The translations under genes and the position numbers were made by a program. 64,000 nt of DNA from contig CAWKLE010000002.1 of NCBI GenBank assembly GCA_963850415.1, positions 496,001 through 560,000 of the forward strand. Reading direction: 5' to 3'. The first letter of the stretch is position 1; each line of letters opens with the position of its first letter. The notes beneath the pieces were generated by a model, which ran no database searches, was not told the origin of the DNA, and saw nothing but the letters and a program-made list of their open reading frames with translations. Below are positions 44,098 through 52,576 of the stretch, piece by piece. The DNA comes from VAXT01 sp963850415 (GTDB lineage Bacteria > Actinomycetota > Thermoleophilia > Gaiellales > Gaiellaceae).

Positions 44098-45806
44098 CGG
44101 CGATCGACACGCTCGACAGGACCGTCGAGTCGCTCTGCGGCGATTTGGGCAACATCCGCGCGCCGCGCGGCACCTCGCTGAACGCGAGGTCGTGGTCGAC
44201 GGAAGCTCCGCTCCGGATGCTCTTGAACAACCTCGACCCCGAGGTCGCCGAACGGCCCCGCGACCTCGTCGTCTACGGCGGCTCGGGGAAGGCCGCGCGC
44301 AACCACGACGCGCTCCGTGCGATCGTCCGCTCGCTGCTGACGCTGGGCGACGAGGAGACGCTCCTCGTGCAGAGCGGGAAGCCCGTCGGCGTGCTGCGAA
44401 CGCACTCGGGAGCGCCGCGCGTTCTGATCGCGAACGCCCTGCTCGTCCCGCGCTGGGCGACCTGGGACGAGTTCCGGCGGCTCGAGGCCGAGGGCCTGAC
44501 GATGTTCGGCCAGATGACGGCTGGAAGCTGGATCTACATCGGAACGCAGGGGATTCTGCAGGGCACGTACCAGACCTTTGCGGCGGCCGGCGAGCAGCAC
44601 TTCGGCGCCGGCGACCTCGCTGGGCGGACGATCCTCACGGCCGGGCTCGGCGGCATGGGCGGCGCCCAGCCGCTCGCGGCGACCATGGCGGGCGCGGCGA
44701 TGCTCTGCGTCGAGGTCGACCCGTCCCGGATCGAGCGCCGGTTGGAGACCGGGTACCTCGATCGCTCGACGGACTCGCTCGACGAGGCCGTGTCCCTCGT
44801 TCGCGACGCGGCGCGCGAAGGGCGTGCGCTCTCGGTCGGTCTGCTCGGCAACGCCGCCGAGGTCATTCCCGAGTTGGCTGCCCGCGGCGAGCACTTCGAC
44901 CTCGTCACCGATCAGACGGCCGCGCACGATCCGCTCGAGGGGTATGTGCCTGTTGGGCTGTCGGTCGACGAGGCCGCGGCGTTGCGCGCCGGTGACCCCG
45001 ACGAGTACCTCCGCCGGGCTCGCGAGTCGATTGCGCGCCACGTCGAGGGGCTGCTCGAGTACGTCCGGGCGGGCAGCTATGTTTTCGATTATGGCAACAA
45101 TCTCCGCGGGGAGGCGTATGAGGCCGGCGTAACGGAGGCCTTCTCATACCCGGGCTTCGTCCCGGCCTATATCCGGCCGCTCTTCTGCCGCGGCATCGGC
45201 CCGTTCCGGTGGGCCGCGCTCTCCGGCGACGAAGAGGACATCGCGACGATCGATGCTCGCTTGAAGGAGCTGTTTCCGGACGACGACCTTCTCCAGCGGT
45301 GGTTCGAGCTCGCGCCGGAGCGAGTCCAGTTCCAGGGCCTGCCCGCCCGGATCTGCTGGCTCGGGCTCGGTGACCGTGCGCGCGCCGGGCTCGCGATCAA
45401 CGAGCTCGTGCGGACGGGCAAGGTCAAAGCGCCGGTGGTCATCGGTCGCGACCACCTCGATGCGGGCTCTGTCGCCTCGCCATACCGCGAGACCGAGGCG
45501 ATGAAGGACGGCTCCGACGCGATCGCCGACTGGCCGATCCTGAATGCGCTCGTCAACGTTGCCGCGGGAGCGACGTGGGTCAGCGTGCACCACGGCGGGG
45601 GCGTCGGGATCGGGAACGCGATCCACGCGGGCATGGTCGTCGTCGCCGATGGCACCGACGAGATGGCGGAGCGCCTCGAGCGTGTGCTGACGACCGATCC
45701 GGCGATGGGCGTCCTGCGGCACCTCGACGCCGGCTACGAGGACGCGGTCGAGGCTGCCGCGGAGCACGGCCTCGAGCCTCCGATGCCTCCACCGCGCGGA
45801 GCGTGA
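44094..45806 (+). CDS. hutU: Urocanate hydratase
   Basis: HutU hydrates urocanate to 4-imidazolone-5-propanoate using tightly bound NAD+. The 570-residue protein has YGGSGKAARNHDALRAI, GGMGGAQPLAATMAGA, DQTAAHDPLEGYVP, the NNLRGEAYEAGV segment and WVSVHHGGGVGIGNAIHAGMV near the end, all diagnostic. The GTG start overlaps the small membrane-protein gene; the end overlaps hutI as GTGA. Confidence 0.97.
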   Translation: MTAIDTLDRTVESLCGDLGNIRAPRGTSLNARSWSTEAPLRMLLNNLDPEVAERPRDLVVYGGSGKAARNHDALRAIVRSLLTLGDEETLLVQSGKPVGVLRTHSGAPRVLIANALLVPRWATWDEFRRLEAEGLTMFGQMTAGSWIYIGTQGILQGTYQTFAAAGEQHFGAGDLAGRTILTAGLGGMGGAQPLAATMAGAAMLCVEVDPSRIERRLETGYLDRSTDSLDEAVSLVRDAAREGRALSVGLLGNAAEVIPELAARGEHFDLVTDQTAAHDPLEGYVPVGLSVDEAAALRAGDPDEYLRRARESIARHVEGLLEYVRAGSYVFDYGNNLRGEAYEAGVTEAFSYPGFVPAYIRPLFCRGIGPFRWAALSGDEEDIATIDARLKELFPDDDLLQRWFELAPERVQFQGLPARICWLGLGDRARAGLAINELVRTGKVKAPVVIGRDHLDAGSVASPYRETEAMKDGSDAIADWPILNALVNVAAGATWVSVHHGGGVGIGNAIHAGMVVVADGTDEMAERLERVLTTDPAMGVLRHLDAGYEDAVEAAAEHGLEPPMPPPRGA

Positions 45807-47038
45807 GCTCGGCGGACCATCCGTCGCGACTGCTCGTCCGCGACCTCGCCCAGGCGGTGACCCCTGCGAGTGCCGGGGCGCCGTTGCGCGGTGCCGATCT
45901 CGGACAGGTCGATGTCGTCGAGGACGCGTACGTCCTGTGCGAGGCCGGCCGCATCGTCGAAGTGGGGCGGATGGCCGATCTCGCTGCGCTCGAGGGGGAC
46001 GTCGAGGAGATCGACGGGCGCGGGCTGTGCGCGCTCCCGGGGCTCGTCGACTGCCACACACATGCGTGCTTTGCGGGCGACCGGGCCGCAGAGTTCGAGC
46101 TGCGCGCGCGCGGAGCGAGCTACGAGGAGCTGCACGCGGCGGGCGGCGGCATCCTGTCGACGGTCGAGGCGACCCGCGCAGCCGGTGAGGACCGGCTCCG
46201 CGAGGCGGTACGCAGGCATCGCGAGTGGATGCTCCACGCCGGCACGACGACCTTCGAGGCCAAGTCGGGCTACGGGCTCGACCGCGAGACCGAGCTCGTG
46301 TCCCTGCGCGCGATCAAGGCCAATGGCGGCATCCCGACCTGGCTCGGCGCACACGCCGTGCCTCCGGAGTACGGCGACGCCGACGCATATCTCGACTTCG
46401 CGCTCGCGGAGGTCCTCCCGGAAGCCGCGCAGATCGCCGAGGCGGCCGACGTCTTCCTCGAGCGCGGCGCCTTCGATCGCGACCAGGCGAGGCGGTACCT
46501 CGAGGCGTGCAGCGAGGCGGGGTTGGCTCTTCGACTCCACGGCGATCAGTTCTCCGACCAGGGAGCGATCCAGCTCGCCGTCGAGCTCGGCGCACGTTCC
46601 GTCGATCACCTCGAAGCGACCAACGACGAAGGCGTTCGAGCGCTTGCGGGCAGCGCCGTCAGCGGCGTGCTCCTGCCCGTCGCCGCACTCGTCCTCGGTC
46701 GGCCGATGCCACCGGCGCGCGCGCTCGTCGACGCCGGCGCGGCGGTGGCCCTGGCGACCGACTTCAATCCAGGCAGCGCCTTCTGCGAAAGCCTCCCGAT
46801 CGTCACCTCGCTCGCCTGCACGCAACTCGGCCTCTCGCCGGGCGAGGCCCTCGGTGCGGTGACGGTCAACGCCGCTCACGTGCTCGGCCGCGCGGACCGG
46901 ATCGGAAGGCTCGCGCCCGGCTATGACGCGGATCTCGTCCTGCTCGGCGCGCCTGACTGGCGGCACCTCGCCTACCACGTCGGCGGCGAGGTCGTGAGCG
47001 CCGTCGTACGGTCGGGTCGCCTCGAGTGGCGGCGCTAG
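45803..47038 (+). CDS. hutI: Imidazolonepropionase
   Basis: HutI opens 4-imidazolone-5-propanoate to N-formimino-L-glutamate. The 411-residue amidohydrolase-fold protein has the metal site in GLVDCHTHACFAGDR, the substrate segment EAKSGYGLDRETEL, LRLHGDQFSD and the metal Asp in LATDFNPGSA. The GTG start at 45803 lies in the hutU stop. Its TAG stop begins the -10 of the next gene. Confidence 0.97.
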   Translation: MSSADHPSRLLVRDLAQAVTPASAGAPLRGADLGQVDVVEDAYVLCEAGRIVEVGRMADLAALEGDVEEIDGRGLCALPGLVDCHTHACFAGDRAAEFELRARGASYEELHAAGGGILSTVEATRAAGEDRLREAVRRHREWMLHAGTTTFEAKSGYGLDRETELVSLRAIKANGGIPTWLGAHAVPPEYGDADAYLDFALAEVLPEAAQIAEAADVFLERGAFDRDQARRYLEACSEAGLALRLHGDQFSDQGAIQLAVELGARSVDHLEATNDEGVRALAGSAVSGVLLPVAALVLGRPMPPARALVDAGAAVALATDFNPGSAFCESLPIVTSLACTQLGLSPGEALGAVTVNAAHVLGRADRIGRLAPGYDADLVLLGAPDWRHLAYHVGGEVVSAVVRSGRLEWRR

Positions 47039-47041
47039 GCT
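47036..47041 (+). promoter_or_regulatory. -10 element of the gene at 47049, overlapping a stop codon
   Basis: TAGGCT starts with the hutI TAG stop and ends 7 nt before GTG 47049. Confidence 0.4.
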
Positions 47042-47048
47042 AGGTCTC

Positions 47049-47429
47049 GTGCCAACCCGCAAGCAGCGCCGCCGGCGCGAGAAAGAGCGCCGCCACGAGT
47101 ACGAGTACGTCTACGTCGACGACGAGGGGCGCGAGGTCGAGGTCGACGAGCCCGACCGAGGCCCCTCGAAGAGCAAGAACGGGAAAGGACCGGTCCGAAC
47201 GCGGAGCGGCCGCAAGGTCGAGCCCCCGTCGTGGAACCGGGTCGGAAAGCGCGCGCTCATCTTCGCGCCGCTCATGTTCATCACGATCAGGCTCCTCGAG
47301 CACGGCGAGCCGCTCGCAGCGACGGTGTTCCGCACCGTCTTCCTCCTGCTCGTCTTCCTTCCGTTCAGCTACGTGATGGACTCGTTCCTCTACCGCTCGT
47401 TCCAGCGGCGCACGCAGGGGAAGAGCTAG
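47049..47429 (+). CDS. Small membrane protein with a charged N-terminus, unknown
   Basis: The 126-residue protein begins with a very basic stretch (RKQRRRREKERRHEYEYVY), an acidic/basic region and then two hydrophobic helices (LIFAPLMFITIRLLEHG and VFRTVFLLLVFLPFSYVM). It ends in RSFQRRTQGKS. I do not recognise it. It follows hutI but has its own -10. Its stop and that of the converging cupin gene share the tetranucleotide CTAG (47426-47429). Confidence 0.6.
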   Translation: MPTRKQRRRREKERRHEYEYVYVDDEGREVEVDEPDRGPSKSKNGKGPVRTRSGRKVEPPSWNRVGKRALIFAPLMFITIRLLEHGEPLAATVFRTVFLLLVFLPFSYVMDSFLYRSFQRRTQGKS

Positions 47430-47764
47430 GGCACGGTATCGCCGCGGTAGTGGCCTTCGCCGGGCCACGGTGCCAGCACCAACAGGATCTTCGCCCCGGA
47501 GTCGCTCCCGACAGTGCGCCGCTCGTCTGGATCGAAGGCGACCATCGTGCCGGCACCCGCTTCCAGCGTCTCTCCGGCCGACTCGATCTGCGCGGTGCCG
47601 TCGACGACGACGAGGAACGCGTGCTCCTTGACCTGGTGATCTCCGAGCTTCTGTCCGGGCAGCAGCCCGATCAGGACGGCGCGGCCCTCGTCGGAGGAAT
47701 GCAGGACGACGGGCGATCGACTTCCGTCCGGCGTCTCGATCTCCGGCAGTCGCCAGCTGCGCAC
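47426..47764 (-). CDS. Cupin-domain protein
   Basis: The 112-residue single-domain cupin has motif 1 in LLPGQKLGDHQVKEHAFLVVVDG and motif 2 in AGAGTMVAFDPDERRTVGS. The usual metal-binding His residues are only partly present. It is likely a small-molecule-binding or sensor protein; no substrate can be assigned. The GTG start at 47764 is 6 nt from TAGGAT. Divergent from the metallo-hydrolase gene. Confidence 0.78.
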   Translation of the reverse strand: MRSWRLPEIETPDGSRSPVVLHSSDEGRAVLIGLLPGQKLGDHQVKEHAFLVVVDGTAQIESAGETLEAGAGTMVAFDPDERRTVGSDSGAKILLVLAPWPGEGHYRGDTVP

Positions 47765-47770
47765 AACACG

Positions 47771-47776
47771 ATCCTA
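47771..47776 (-). promoter_or_regulatory. -10 element of the cupin gene
   Basis: TAGGAT on the minus strand, 6 nt before GTG 47764. Confidence 0.38.
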
Positions 47777-47808
47777 TCCGGCCTCCGGACCGCGATTGGA
47801 GCCACGGT

Positions 47809-47814
47809 TAGACT
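47809..47814 (+). promoter_or_regulatory. -10 element of the metallo-hydrolase/hisS/aspS operon
   Basis: TAGACT, 7 nt before ATG 47822. Confidence 0.4.
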
Positions 47815-47821
47815 CGCCGTC

Positions 47822-48433
47822 ATGAGCCTCCTGGTGGAAAGGCACGAGCTGGGCCCGGTCGGGACGAACTGCTACGTCGTCCGTCTCGACGCCTCCGCGG
47901 AGGCGGTCGTCGTCGATCCCGGCGCGGACACGCCCGATCTCCCAGAGCTCTGCGCGGGCATCCTGATCACGCACTCGCACTGGGATCACCTCGGCGGCGT
48001 CGCGACCTACGCGGCCCGCACCGGCGCAAAAGTGCACATGCCCCGCCTGGAGGCGCCCGTCCTCGCGCAGCCCGAGAACTGGTTTCCGGAGATCCCGCTC
48101 CAGCCGTACAACGCGGACGTTCTGCTCGACGGCGGCGAGACGCTCGAGCTCGGCGGGATCTCCTTCGAGACGCTCAACGTCCCGGGGCACTCGCCAGGCC
48201 ACGTCGCCTACTTCGCAGACGGCGCGCTCTTCTCCGGCGATGTGCTCTTCGCCGGCTCCGTCGGGAGGACCGACATCCCGCACGCCGACTGGGCCACGCT
48301 CGTCGAGTCAATCCGCGGCCTGGTCGAGCGCTTCCCGCCCGAGACCATCGTCTACTCCGGCCACGGCCCCGAGACGACCCTCGGTGCAGAGCTCGAGCGC
48401 AACCCGTTCCTGGACGAGCTCCGCGTCTCGTGA
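47822..48433 (+). CDS. Metallo-beta-lactamase fold hydrolase (glyoxalase II-like)
   Basis: The 203-residue cytoplasmic protein has the dinuclear zinc motif ITHSHWDHLGG, the His in LNVPGHSPGHVAYF, the bridging Asp in LFSGDVLFAGSVGR and the last His in VYSGHGPETTLG. This matches the hydroxyacylglutathione hydrolase-like group often encoded before hisS in Gram-positive bacteria. The true substrate is uncertain. ATG 47822; the stop overlaps hisS as GTGA. Confidence 0.88.
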   Translation: MSLLVERHELGPVGTNCYVVRLDASAEAVVVDPGADTPDLPELCAGILITHSHWDHLGGVATYAARTGAKVHMPRLEAPVLAQPENWFPEIPLQPYNADVLLDGGETLELGGISFETLNVPGHSPGHVAYFADGALFSGDVLFAGSVGRTDIPHADWATLVESIRGLVERFPPETIVYSGHGPETTLGAELERNPFLDELRVS

Positions 48434-49668
48434 AGTTCGAGGCGCCGAGAGGCACACAGGACGTCTTGCCCGCGCAGCAGCCGCTCTGGGAACGCGTGAT
48501 CCGCGAGACCGAGGACGTCTGCTCGACGTACGGCTACAGGCGGATCACGACGCCGCTCTTCGAGGACACCGAGCTCTTCACGCGCACGTCCGGCGCAGGC
48601 TCCGACGTCGTCCAGAAGGAGATGTACACGTTCACCGATCGCGGTGACCGCTCGCTGACGCTCCGTCCGGAGGGAACGGCCTCGGTGGCGCGCGCGTACG
48701 TCGAGCACGGCCTCTACCGCGAGCCGCAGCCGGTGAAGACATTCCTGATCGGGCCCATGTACCGCTATGCGGCGCCCCAGCGCGGGAAGTTCCGCGAGTT
48801 CTGGCAGCTCAACGTCGAAGCGATGGGCTCCGACGATCCTGCGCTCGACGCGGAGGTCATCCAGCTCTACGCCGAGCTGCTGCGGAGGCTCGGCATCGAC
48901 GGCTGGTGGCTCGAACTGAACTCGATCGGCGACCGGAACTGCCGCCCTGCGTATCTGGAGCAGCTGAACGCGTGGCTCGAGGAGCATGCCGATCAGCTCG
49001 ACGAGGACACGCTCGCGAAGCGGAAGACGAGCCCGCTGCGCGTCTTCGACAACCTGCCGCAGAAGCCCGAAGCGGTTCAGCAGGCGCTCGCCGGGGCGCC
49101 GAAGATCGGCGAGTCGCTCTGCGCCGAATGCCAGGCCCACTTCGACGCCGTGCGCGGCTACCTGGACGCGACCGGAGTCGAGTACCGGCTCGTCCCGACC
49201 CTCGTCCGGGGGCTCGACTACTACACGCGCACGACCTTCGAGTTCATGGCGAGCGCCCTCGGTGCAGCGCTGTCGCTTGCGGGCGGCGGGCGTTACGACT
49301 ACCTGATCGAGGAGATCGGCGGCCCACCGACGCCGGGCGTCGGGATCGCGAGCGGCATCGAGCGGCTCGTCCTGTCGCTCGCCGAGCAGGGCACCGAGCC
49401 TGCCCAGCCCGAGGTCGAGGTGTTCTTCGCCGTGGAGGATGATGCTGCGCGGCCGACCGTGCTCGCGTCGATGGCGGAGCTCCGCCGCGCCGGACGCGCG
49501 GCCGAAACGGATTACGCGGGCCGGTCGCTCAAGGGCCAGCTCACGCAGGCTGGACGCGTGGGCGCGAAGGCGACGGTGATCGTGCGCTCCGACGGCGCGA
49601 CGCTCCGCCGCCCGCAGGAGCAGGACGTGGAGTTCTCCTCGCTCGCCGAGGCGGTGGACTCGCTGTGA
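48430..49668 (+). CDS. hisS: Histidyl-tRNA synthetase
   Basis: This class II synthetase charges tRNA-His. The 412-residue protein starts APRGTQDVLP, and has motif 2 in MYRYAAPQRGKFREFWQ, the HisA motif LVRGLDYYTRTTFEF, the GGGRYDYL segment, motif 3 in GIASGIERLVLSL and a C-terminal anticodon-binding domain. GTG 48430. It is coupled by a 4-nt overlap to aspS, the usual Gram-positive arrangement. Confidence 0.97.
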   Translation: MKFEAPRGTQDVLPAQQPLWERVIRETEDVCSTYGYRRITTPLFEDTELFTRTSGAGSDVVQKEMYTFTDRGDRSLTLRPEGTASVARAYVEHGLYREPQPVKTFLIGPMYRYAAPQRGKFREFWQLNVEAMGSDDPALDAEVIQLYAELLRRLGIDGWWLELNSIGDRNCRPAYLEQLNAWLEEHADQLDEDTLAKRKTSPLRVFDNLPQKPEAVQQALAGAPKIGESLCAECQAHFDAVRGYLDATGVEYRLVPTLVRGLDYYTRTTFEFMASALGAALSLAGGGRYDYLIEEIGGPPTPGVGIASGIERLVLSLAEQGTEPAQPEVEVFFAVEDDAARPTVLASMAELRRAGRAAETDYAGRSLKGQLTQAGRVGAKATVIVRSDGATLRRPQEQDVEFSSLAEAVDSL

Positions 49669-51419
49669 GCTGGCGCGACCTCGGCGCGGGCGAGATCGGC
49701 CGCGACCTCGTTGGCGAACGACGCACGCTCGCCGGCTGGGTGGCGCGCCGACGCGATCACGGCGGGCTCGTGTTCGTCGACCTGCGCGACTCGACCGGCG
49801 TCGGCCAGCTCATCGTCAACCCGGAGCGCTCCCCGGAGGCGGCCAGCGCCGCGCACGACATCCGCAACGAGTTCGTCCTCCGCGCCACCGGCGAGGTCGC
49901 GGCCCGCGCGCCCGAGAACGTGAACCCGAACATCCCGACCGGCGAGGTCGAGCTCCAGGTCGACGAGCTGGAGATCCTCTCCACGAGCCCGCCGCTTCCG
50001 TTCCAGCTCGACGAGGAGAACGTGGACGAGACGCTGCGCATCCGCTACCGCTGGCTCGACCTGAGGCGTGAGCGCCTGCAACGGAACATTCGGCTTCGTG
50101 CGCAGATGGTCTCGATCATCCGGCGCGTCATGGAGGGGGCCGGCTTCCTCGACATCGAGACGCCGATTCTCTTCAAGCCGACGCCTGAGGGCGCCCGCGA
50201 CTTTCTCGTTCCGTCCCGGCTCCAGAGGGGCAAGTTCTTCGCGCTTCCGCAGTCGCCGCAGATCCTCAAGCAGCTGCTCGTGATCGCGGGCTTCGAGCGC
50301 TACTACCAGATCGCGCGCTGCTTCAGAGACGAGGACCTGCGCGCGGATCGGTTCAACGAGCTGACGCAGCTCGACGTCGAGATGGCCTTCCCGGACGTCG
50401 AGTTCATCATGGCCCTGATGGAGCAGATGGTGCAGGCGATCTGGCGCGAGACGATCGGCGTCGAGCTCGAGATCCCGTTCCAGCGGCTGACCTACGCCGA
50501 CGCGATGCTCCGGTACGGCTCCGACAAGCCCGACCTGCGCTTCGGGCTCGAGATCGAGGACGCGACCGAGCTCACGCGGAGCTCGCAGTTCAAGGTCTTC
50601 GCAGGCGCCCCCGCCGTTCGCTACCTGACCGTCCCGCAGGAGTACTCGCGCGCCGATCTCGAGCGGCTCGAGGAGTTCGCGAAGGAGTGGGGCGCGAAGG
50701 GGCTGGCGTACATCGTCTACGGAGAGGACGGTGAGGCGCGCTCGCCGATCGCGAAGTTCCTGTCCGCGGAGGAGCTCGCGGCGTTCCGCGCCGAGCCGGG
50801 CTCGACCGTGCTCTTCGGGGCCGACGAGCCGGATCAGGTCGCGCGCGTGCTCGGTGCGCTTCGGTCGCGCCTCGGGCTCGAGCTGGGGCTCGTCGACGAG
50901 GAGGCGTTTCGCTGGACCTGGGTCACCGACTTCCCGATGTTCCACTGGTCGGAGGAGGAGAGCGGCTGGGCGGCCGCCCATCACCCGTTCACCCGGCCCG
51001 CACCCGGGTCGGAGCCGATGCTGGACAAGGATCCCGGCCGCGCGCTCGCGGTCGCGTACGACCTGATCGCCAACGGGGAGGAGCTCGGCGGTGGGTCGCT
51101 CAGGATCCACGAGTCGGAGCTCCAAGCGAAGGTCTTCGACATCCTGAGCATCTCGCCCGAGGAGCAGAGGGCTCGTTTCGGTTTCCTGCTCGACGCGCTG
51201 AACATGGGCGCCCCGCCGCATGGCGGCATCGCCTTCGGCATCGATCGGCTGCTGATGGTGCTCGCCCGCGAGTCGAACCTGCGGGACACGGTCGCGTTCC
51301 CGAAGAATCAGGCCGGCTTCGACCCGATGAGCGGCGCGCCGAGCGAGGTGGCGAGCGAACAGCTCGACGAGCTCGGGATCCAGCTGAAGCCAGAGCCGAA
51401 GCCGACCGCCGCGGATTAG
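49665..51419 (+). CDS. aspS: Aspartyl-tRNA synthetase (bacterial type)
   Basis: This class II synthetase charges tRNA-Asp and may be non-discriminating. The 584-residue protein has an N-terminal OB fold (GWVARRRDHGGLVFVDLRD), motif 2 near ARCFRDEDLRADR, the QSPQILKQLL segment, a bacterial GAD insertion domain (about residues 280-410) and motif 3 in GIAFGIDRLLMVL. The start is GTG 49665 in the hisS stop. The stop TAG begins the next gene's -10. A probable 6S RNA lies two small genes downstream. Confidence 0.97.
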   Translation: MSWRDLGAGEIGRDLVGERRTLAGWVARRRDHGGLVFVDLRDSTGVGQLIVNPERSPEAASAAHDIRNEFVLRATGEVAARAPENVNPNIPTGEVELQVDELEILSTSPPLPFQLDEENVDETLRIRYRWLDLRRERLQRNIRLRAQMVSIIRRVMEGAGFLDIETPILFKPTPEGARDFLVPSRLQRGKFFALPQSPQILKQLLVIAGFERYYQIARCFRDEDLRADRFNELTQLDVEMAFPDVEFIMALMEQMVQAIWRETIGVELEIPFQRLTYADAMLRYGSDKPDLRFGLEIEDATELTRSSQFKVFAGAPAVRYLTVPQEYSRADLERLEEFAKEWGAKGLAYIVYGEDGEARSPIAKFLSAEELAAFRAEPGSTVLFGADEPDQVARVLGALRSRLGLELGLVDEEAFRWTWVTDFPMFHWSEEESGWAAAHHPFTRPAPGSEPMLDKDPGRALAVAYDLIANGEELGGGSLRIHESELQAKVFDILSISPEEQRARFGFLLDALNMGAPPHGGIAFGIDRLLMVLARESNLRDTVAFPKNQAGFDPMSGAPSEVASEQLDELGIQLKPEPKPTAAD

Positions 51420-51422
51420 TCT
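51417..51422 (+). promoter_or_regulatory. -10 element of the gene at 51430, overlapping a stop codon
   Basis: TAGTCT starts with the aspS TAG stop and ends 7 nt before ATG 51430. Confidence 0.4.
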
Positions 51423-51429
51423 TCCCGCG

Positions 51430-51963
51430 ATGCCGACCGCACTTGGGCCGCGATTTGTGCTCGAAGCGGGCTTTCTTGTCCTGCTCGCCGTCGTCGTGGG
51501 GCTCGCCGATCTCGAGCCGTTGCTGATCGTCCTCGTCATGCTCGTCGGCTGGCTCCTCGTGTCGCTCATCGAGTACTTCGCGTGGCGGCAGTCTCAGTCG
51601 ACGATGATGCGCGGCTTCGAGCCCGCGGTCGCCGGCGTCAGCGTCGGCGAGGTGGCCGTCGACGACGCGTCGCCGCCGCCGCCACCCCCACCACCTGCGC
51701 CCACTCCGCCCCCGGAGGAGGTCACGGTCGTCGAACCTCCTGCCGCCGAGGCTCAGGTGGAGGAGCCGAAGGCGGCTGAGTTCCCTGCCGCCGAAGAGCC
51801 TGCGCCGGCCGAGCCCGCGGGACCGACGGCATTCGCGACTGCAGATGAGCGGCGGGTCGAGTATCGCCTTGACCCGCTGCAACCTCGGCCACGCCGCAAA
51901 TGGATCCTCTTCGGCTCGCGCCAGCGGCATGGGGAGCCGGCCGGGGACGACAATGAAGCGTGA
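51430..51963 (+). CDS. Membrane protein with Pro/Glu-rich tail, unknown
   Basis: The 177-residue protein has two hydrophobic helices (FVLEAGFLVLLAVVVGLADL and LLIVLVMLVGWLLVSLIEYFAW). A long low-complexity Pro/Ala/Glu region follows, then a basic end (RRKWILFGSRQRHG). The tail is probably cytoplasmic. Function unknown. It is coupled by a 4-nt overlap to the DPBB-domain protein, so they may act together at the envelope. Confidence 0.65.
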   Translation: MPTALGPRFVLEAGFLVLLAVVVGLADLEPLLIVLVMLVGWLLVSLIEYFAWRQSQSTMMRGFEPAVAGVSVGEVAVDDASPPPPPPPPAPTPPPEEVTVVEPPAAEAQVEEPKAAEFPAAEEPAPAEPAGPTAFATADERRVEYRLDPLQPRPRRKWILFGSRQRHGEPAGDDNEA

Positions 51964-52376
51964 AACTCACTTCCGCGAGTGCACAACGTGGGATCGCCGT
52001 CGCGGCCGTGTTGCTGCTCGCCGCCCTGGTCGGACTCGCCGTCGCCTCGCGTCTCCGCGACTCGCCGTCGGGCCCGAAGCTCCCGGCGCGGGTCGGTAAC
52101 TGGTACCAGGCGCGCGCCGCTCCCCTGAGGGCCGGCCTCGAGGGCACGACCACGGCCTGCGGCGTCGAGCTCGGGCGACAGACGATGGGCCTCGCGGATC
52201 CCGTGCTCCCGTGCGGCGCGAAGATCTACGTCGGCTTCGGAGGTGAGGACGTTTTGACGCAGGTGGTCGCAACCGGGCCGGGGCCTGCCGGCACGCGCTT
52301 CGGGTTGACGCCTGCGCTTGCGCGGAGCCTCGGCATCGAGCGCCCTGTAACTGTTCGCTGGAGCTACGCGCGCTAG
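51960..52376 (+). CDS. Secreted RlpA-like double-psi beta-barrel protein
   Basis: The 138-residue protein has an N-terminal signal or anchor helix (GIAVAAVLLLAALVGLAVA). A DPBB domain follows: TTACGVELG, LPCGAKIYVGFGG, VVATGPGPAGTRFGLTPALARSLGI and VTVRWSYAR, matching RlpA-like domains that bind or process peptidoglycan. The catalytic Asp-His pattern of active RlpA is not clearly present, so it may only bind. The start is GTG 51960. The 6S RNA promoter begins 4 nt after its stop. Confidence 0.72.
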   Translation: MKLTSASAQRGIAVAAVLLLAALVGLAVASRLRDSPSGPKLPARVGNWYQARAAPLRAGLEGTTTACGVELGRQTMGLADPVLPCGAKIYVGFGGEDVLTQVVATGPGPAGTRFGLTPALARSLGIERPVTVRWSYAR

Positions 52377-52380
52377 TTCG

Positions 52381-52386
52381 TATAGT
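52381..52386 (+). promoter_or_regulatory. -10 element of the 6S RNA gene
   Basis: TATAGT, one mismatch from TATAAT, 6 nt before the first base of the closing stem (52393). The -35 is weak. Confidence 0.5.
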
Positions 52387-52392
52387 GGGGAC

Positions 52393-52557
52393 GTGCTCGA
52401 CTCTGTGCGTGGCCTCGTCGCAATAGTTGAACCAACATCACTGCACAGGGAGCCCGAGTCCAACTAGGCGTCAAGCCTGGGGGGCAGGGCACCCACCTGG
52501 CTCGTCCAGGTTCGCAACGCGGCGGGGCATCATCGGCAGGGTGGGGCACAACCCTGC
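52393..52557 (+). ncRNA. ssrS: Probable 6S RNA
   Basis: 6S RNA mimics an open promoter and sequesters sigma-70 RNA polymerase. The 5' end (52393-52405) pairs with 52537-52549 in 12 of 13 positions, forming a long closing stem. A second helix pairs 52413-52421 with 52519-52527. Between them lies an unpaired 5' stretch around AGTTGAACCAACA and an irregular apical arm (GAGCC with GGCTC), the usual 6S layout of a rod with a central bubble. The place just after aspS and before mnmA matches 6S-1 RNA in B. subtilis, which lies between aspS and yrvM, upstream of trmU. A GCAGGGT/ACCCTGC hairpin (52536-52557) may be the terminator. The 3' end is approximate. Confidence 0.68.
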
Positions 52558-52562
52558 TCGGA

Positions 52563-52568
52563 TAGCCT
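52563..52568 (+). promoter_or_regulatory. -10 element of mnmA
   Basis: TAGCCT, 8 nt before ATG 52577. Confidence 0.38.
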
Positions 52569-52576
52569 GACCTCCG

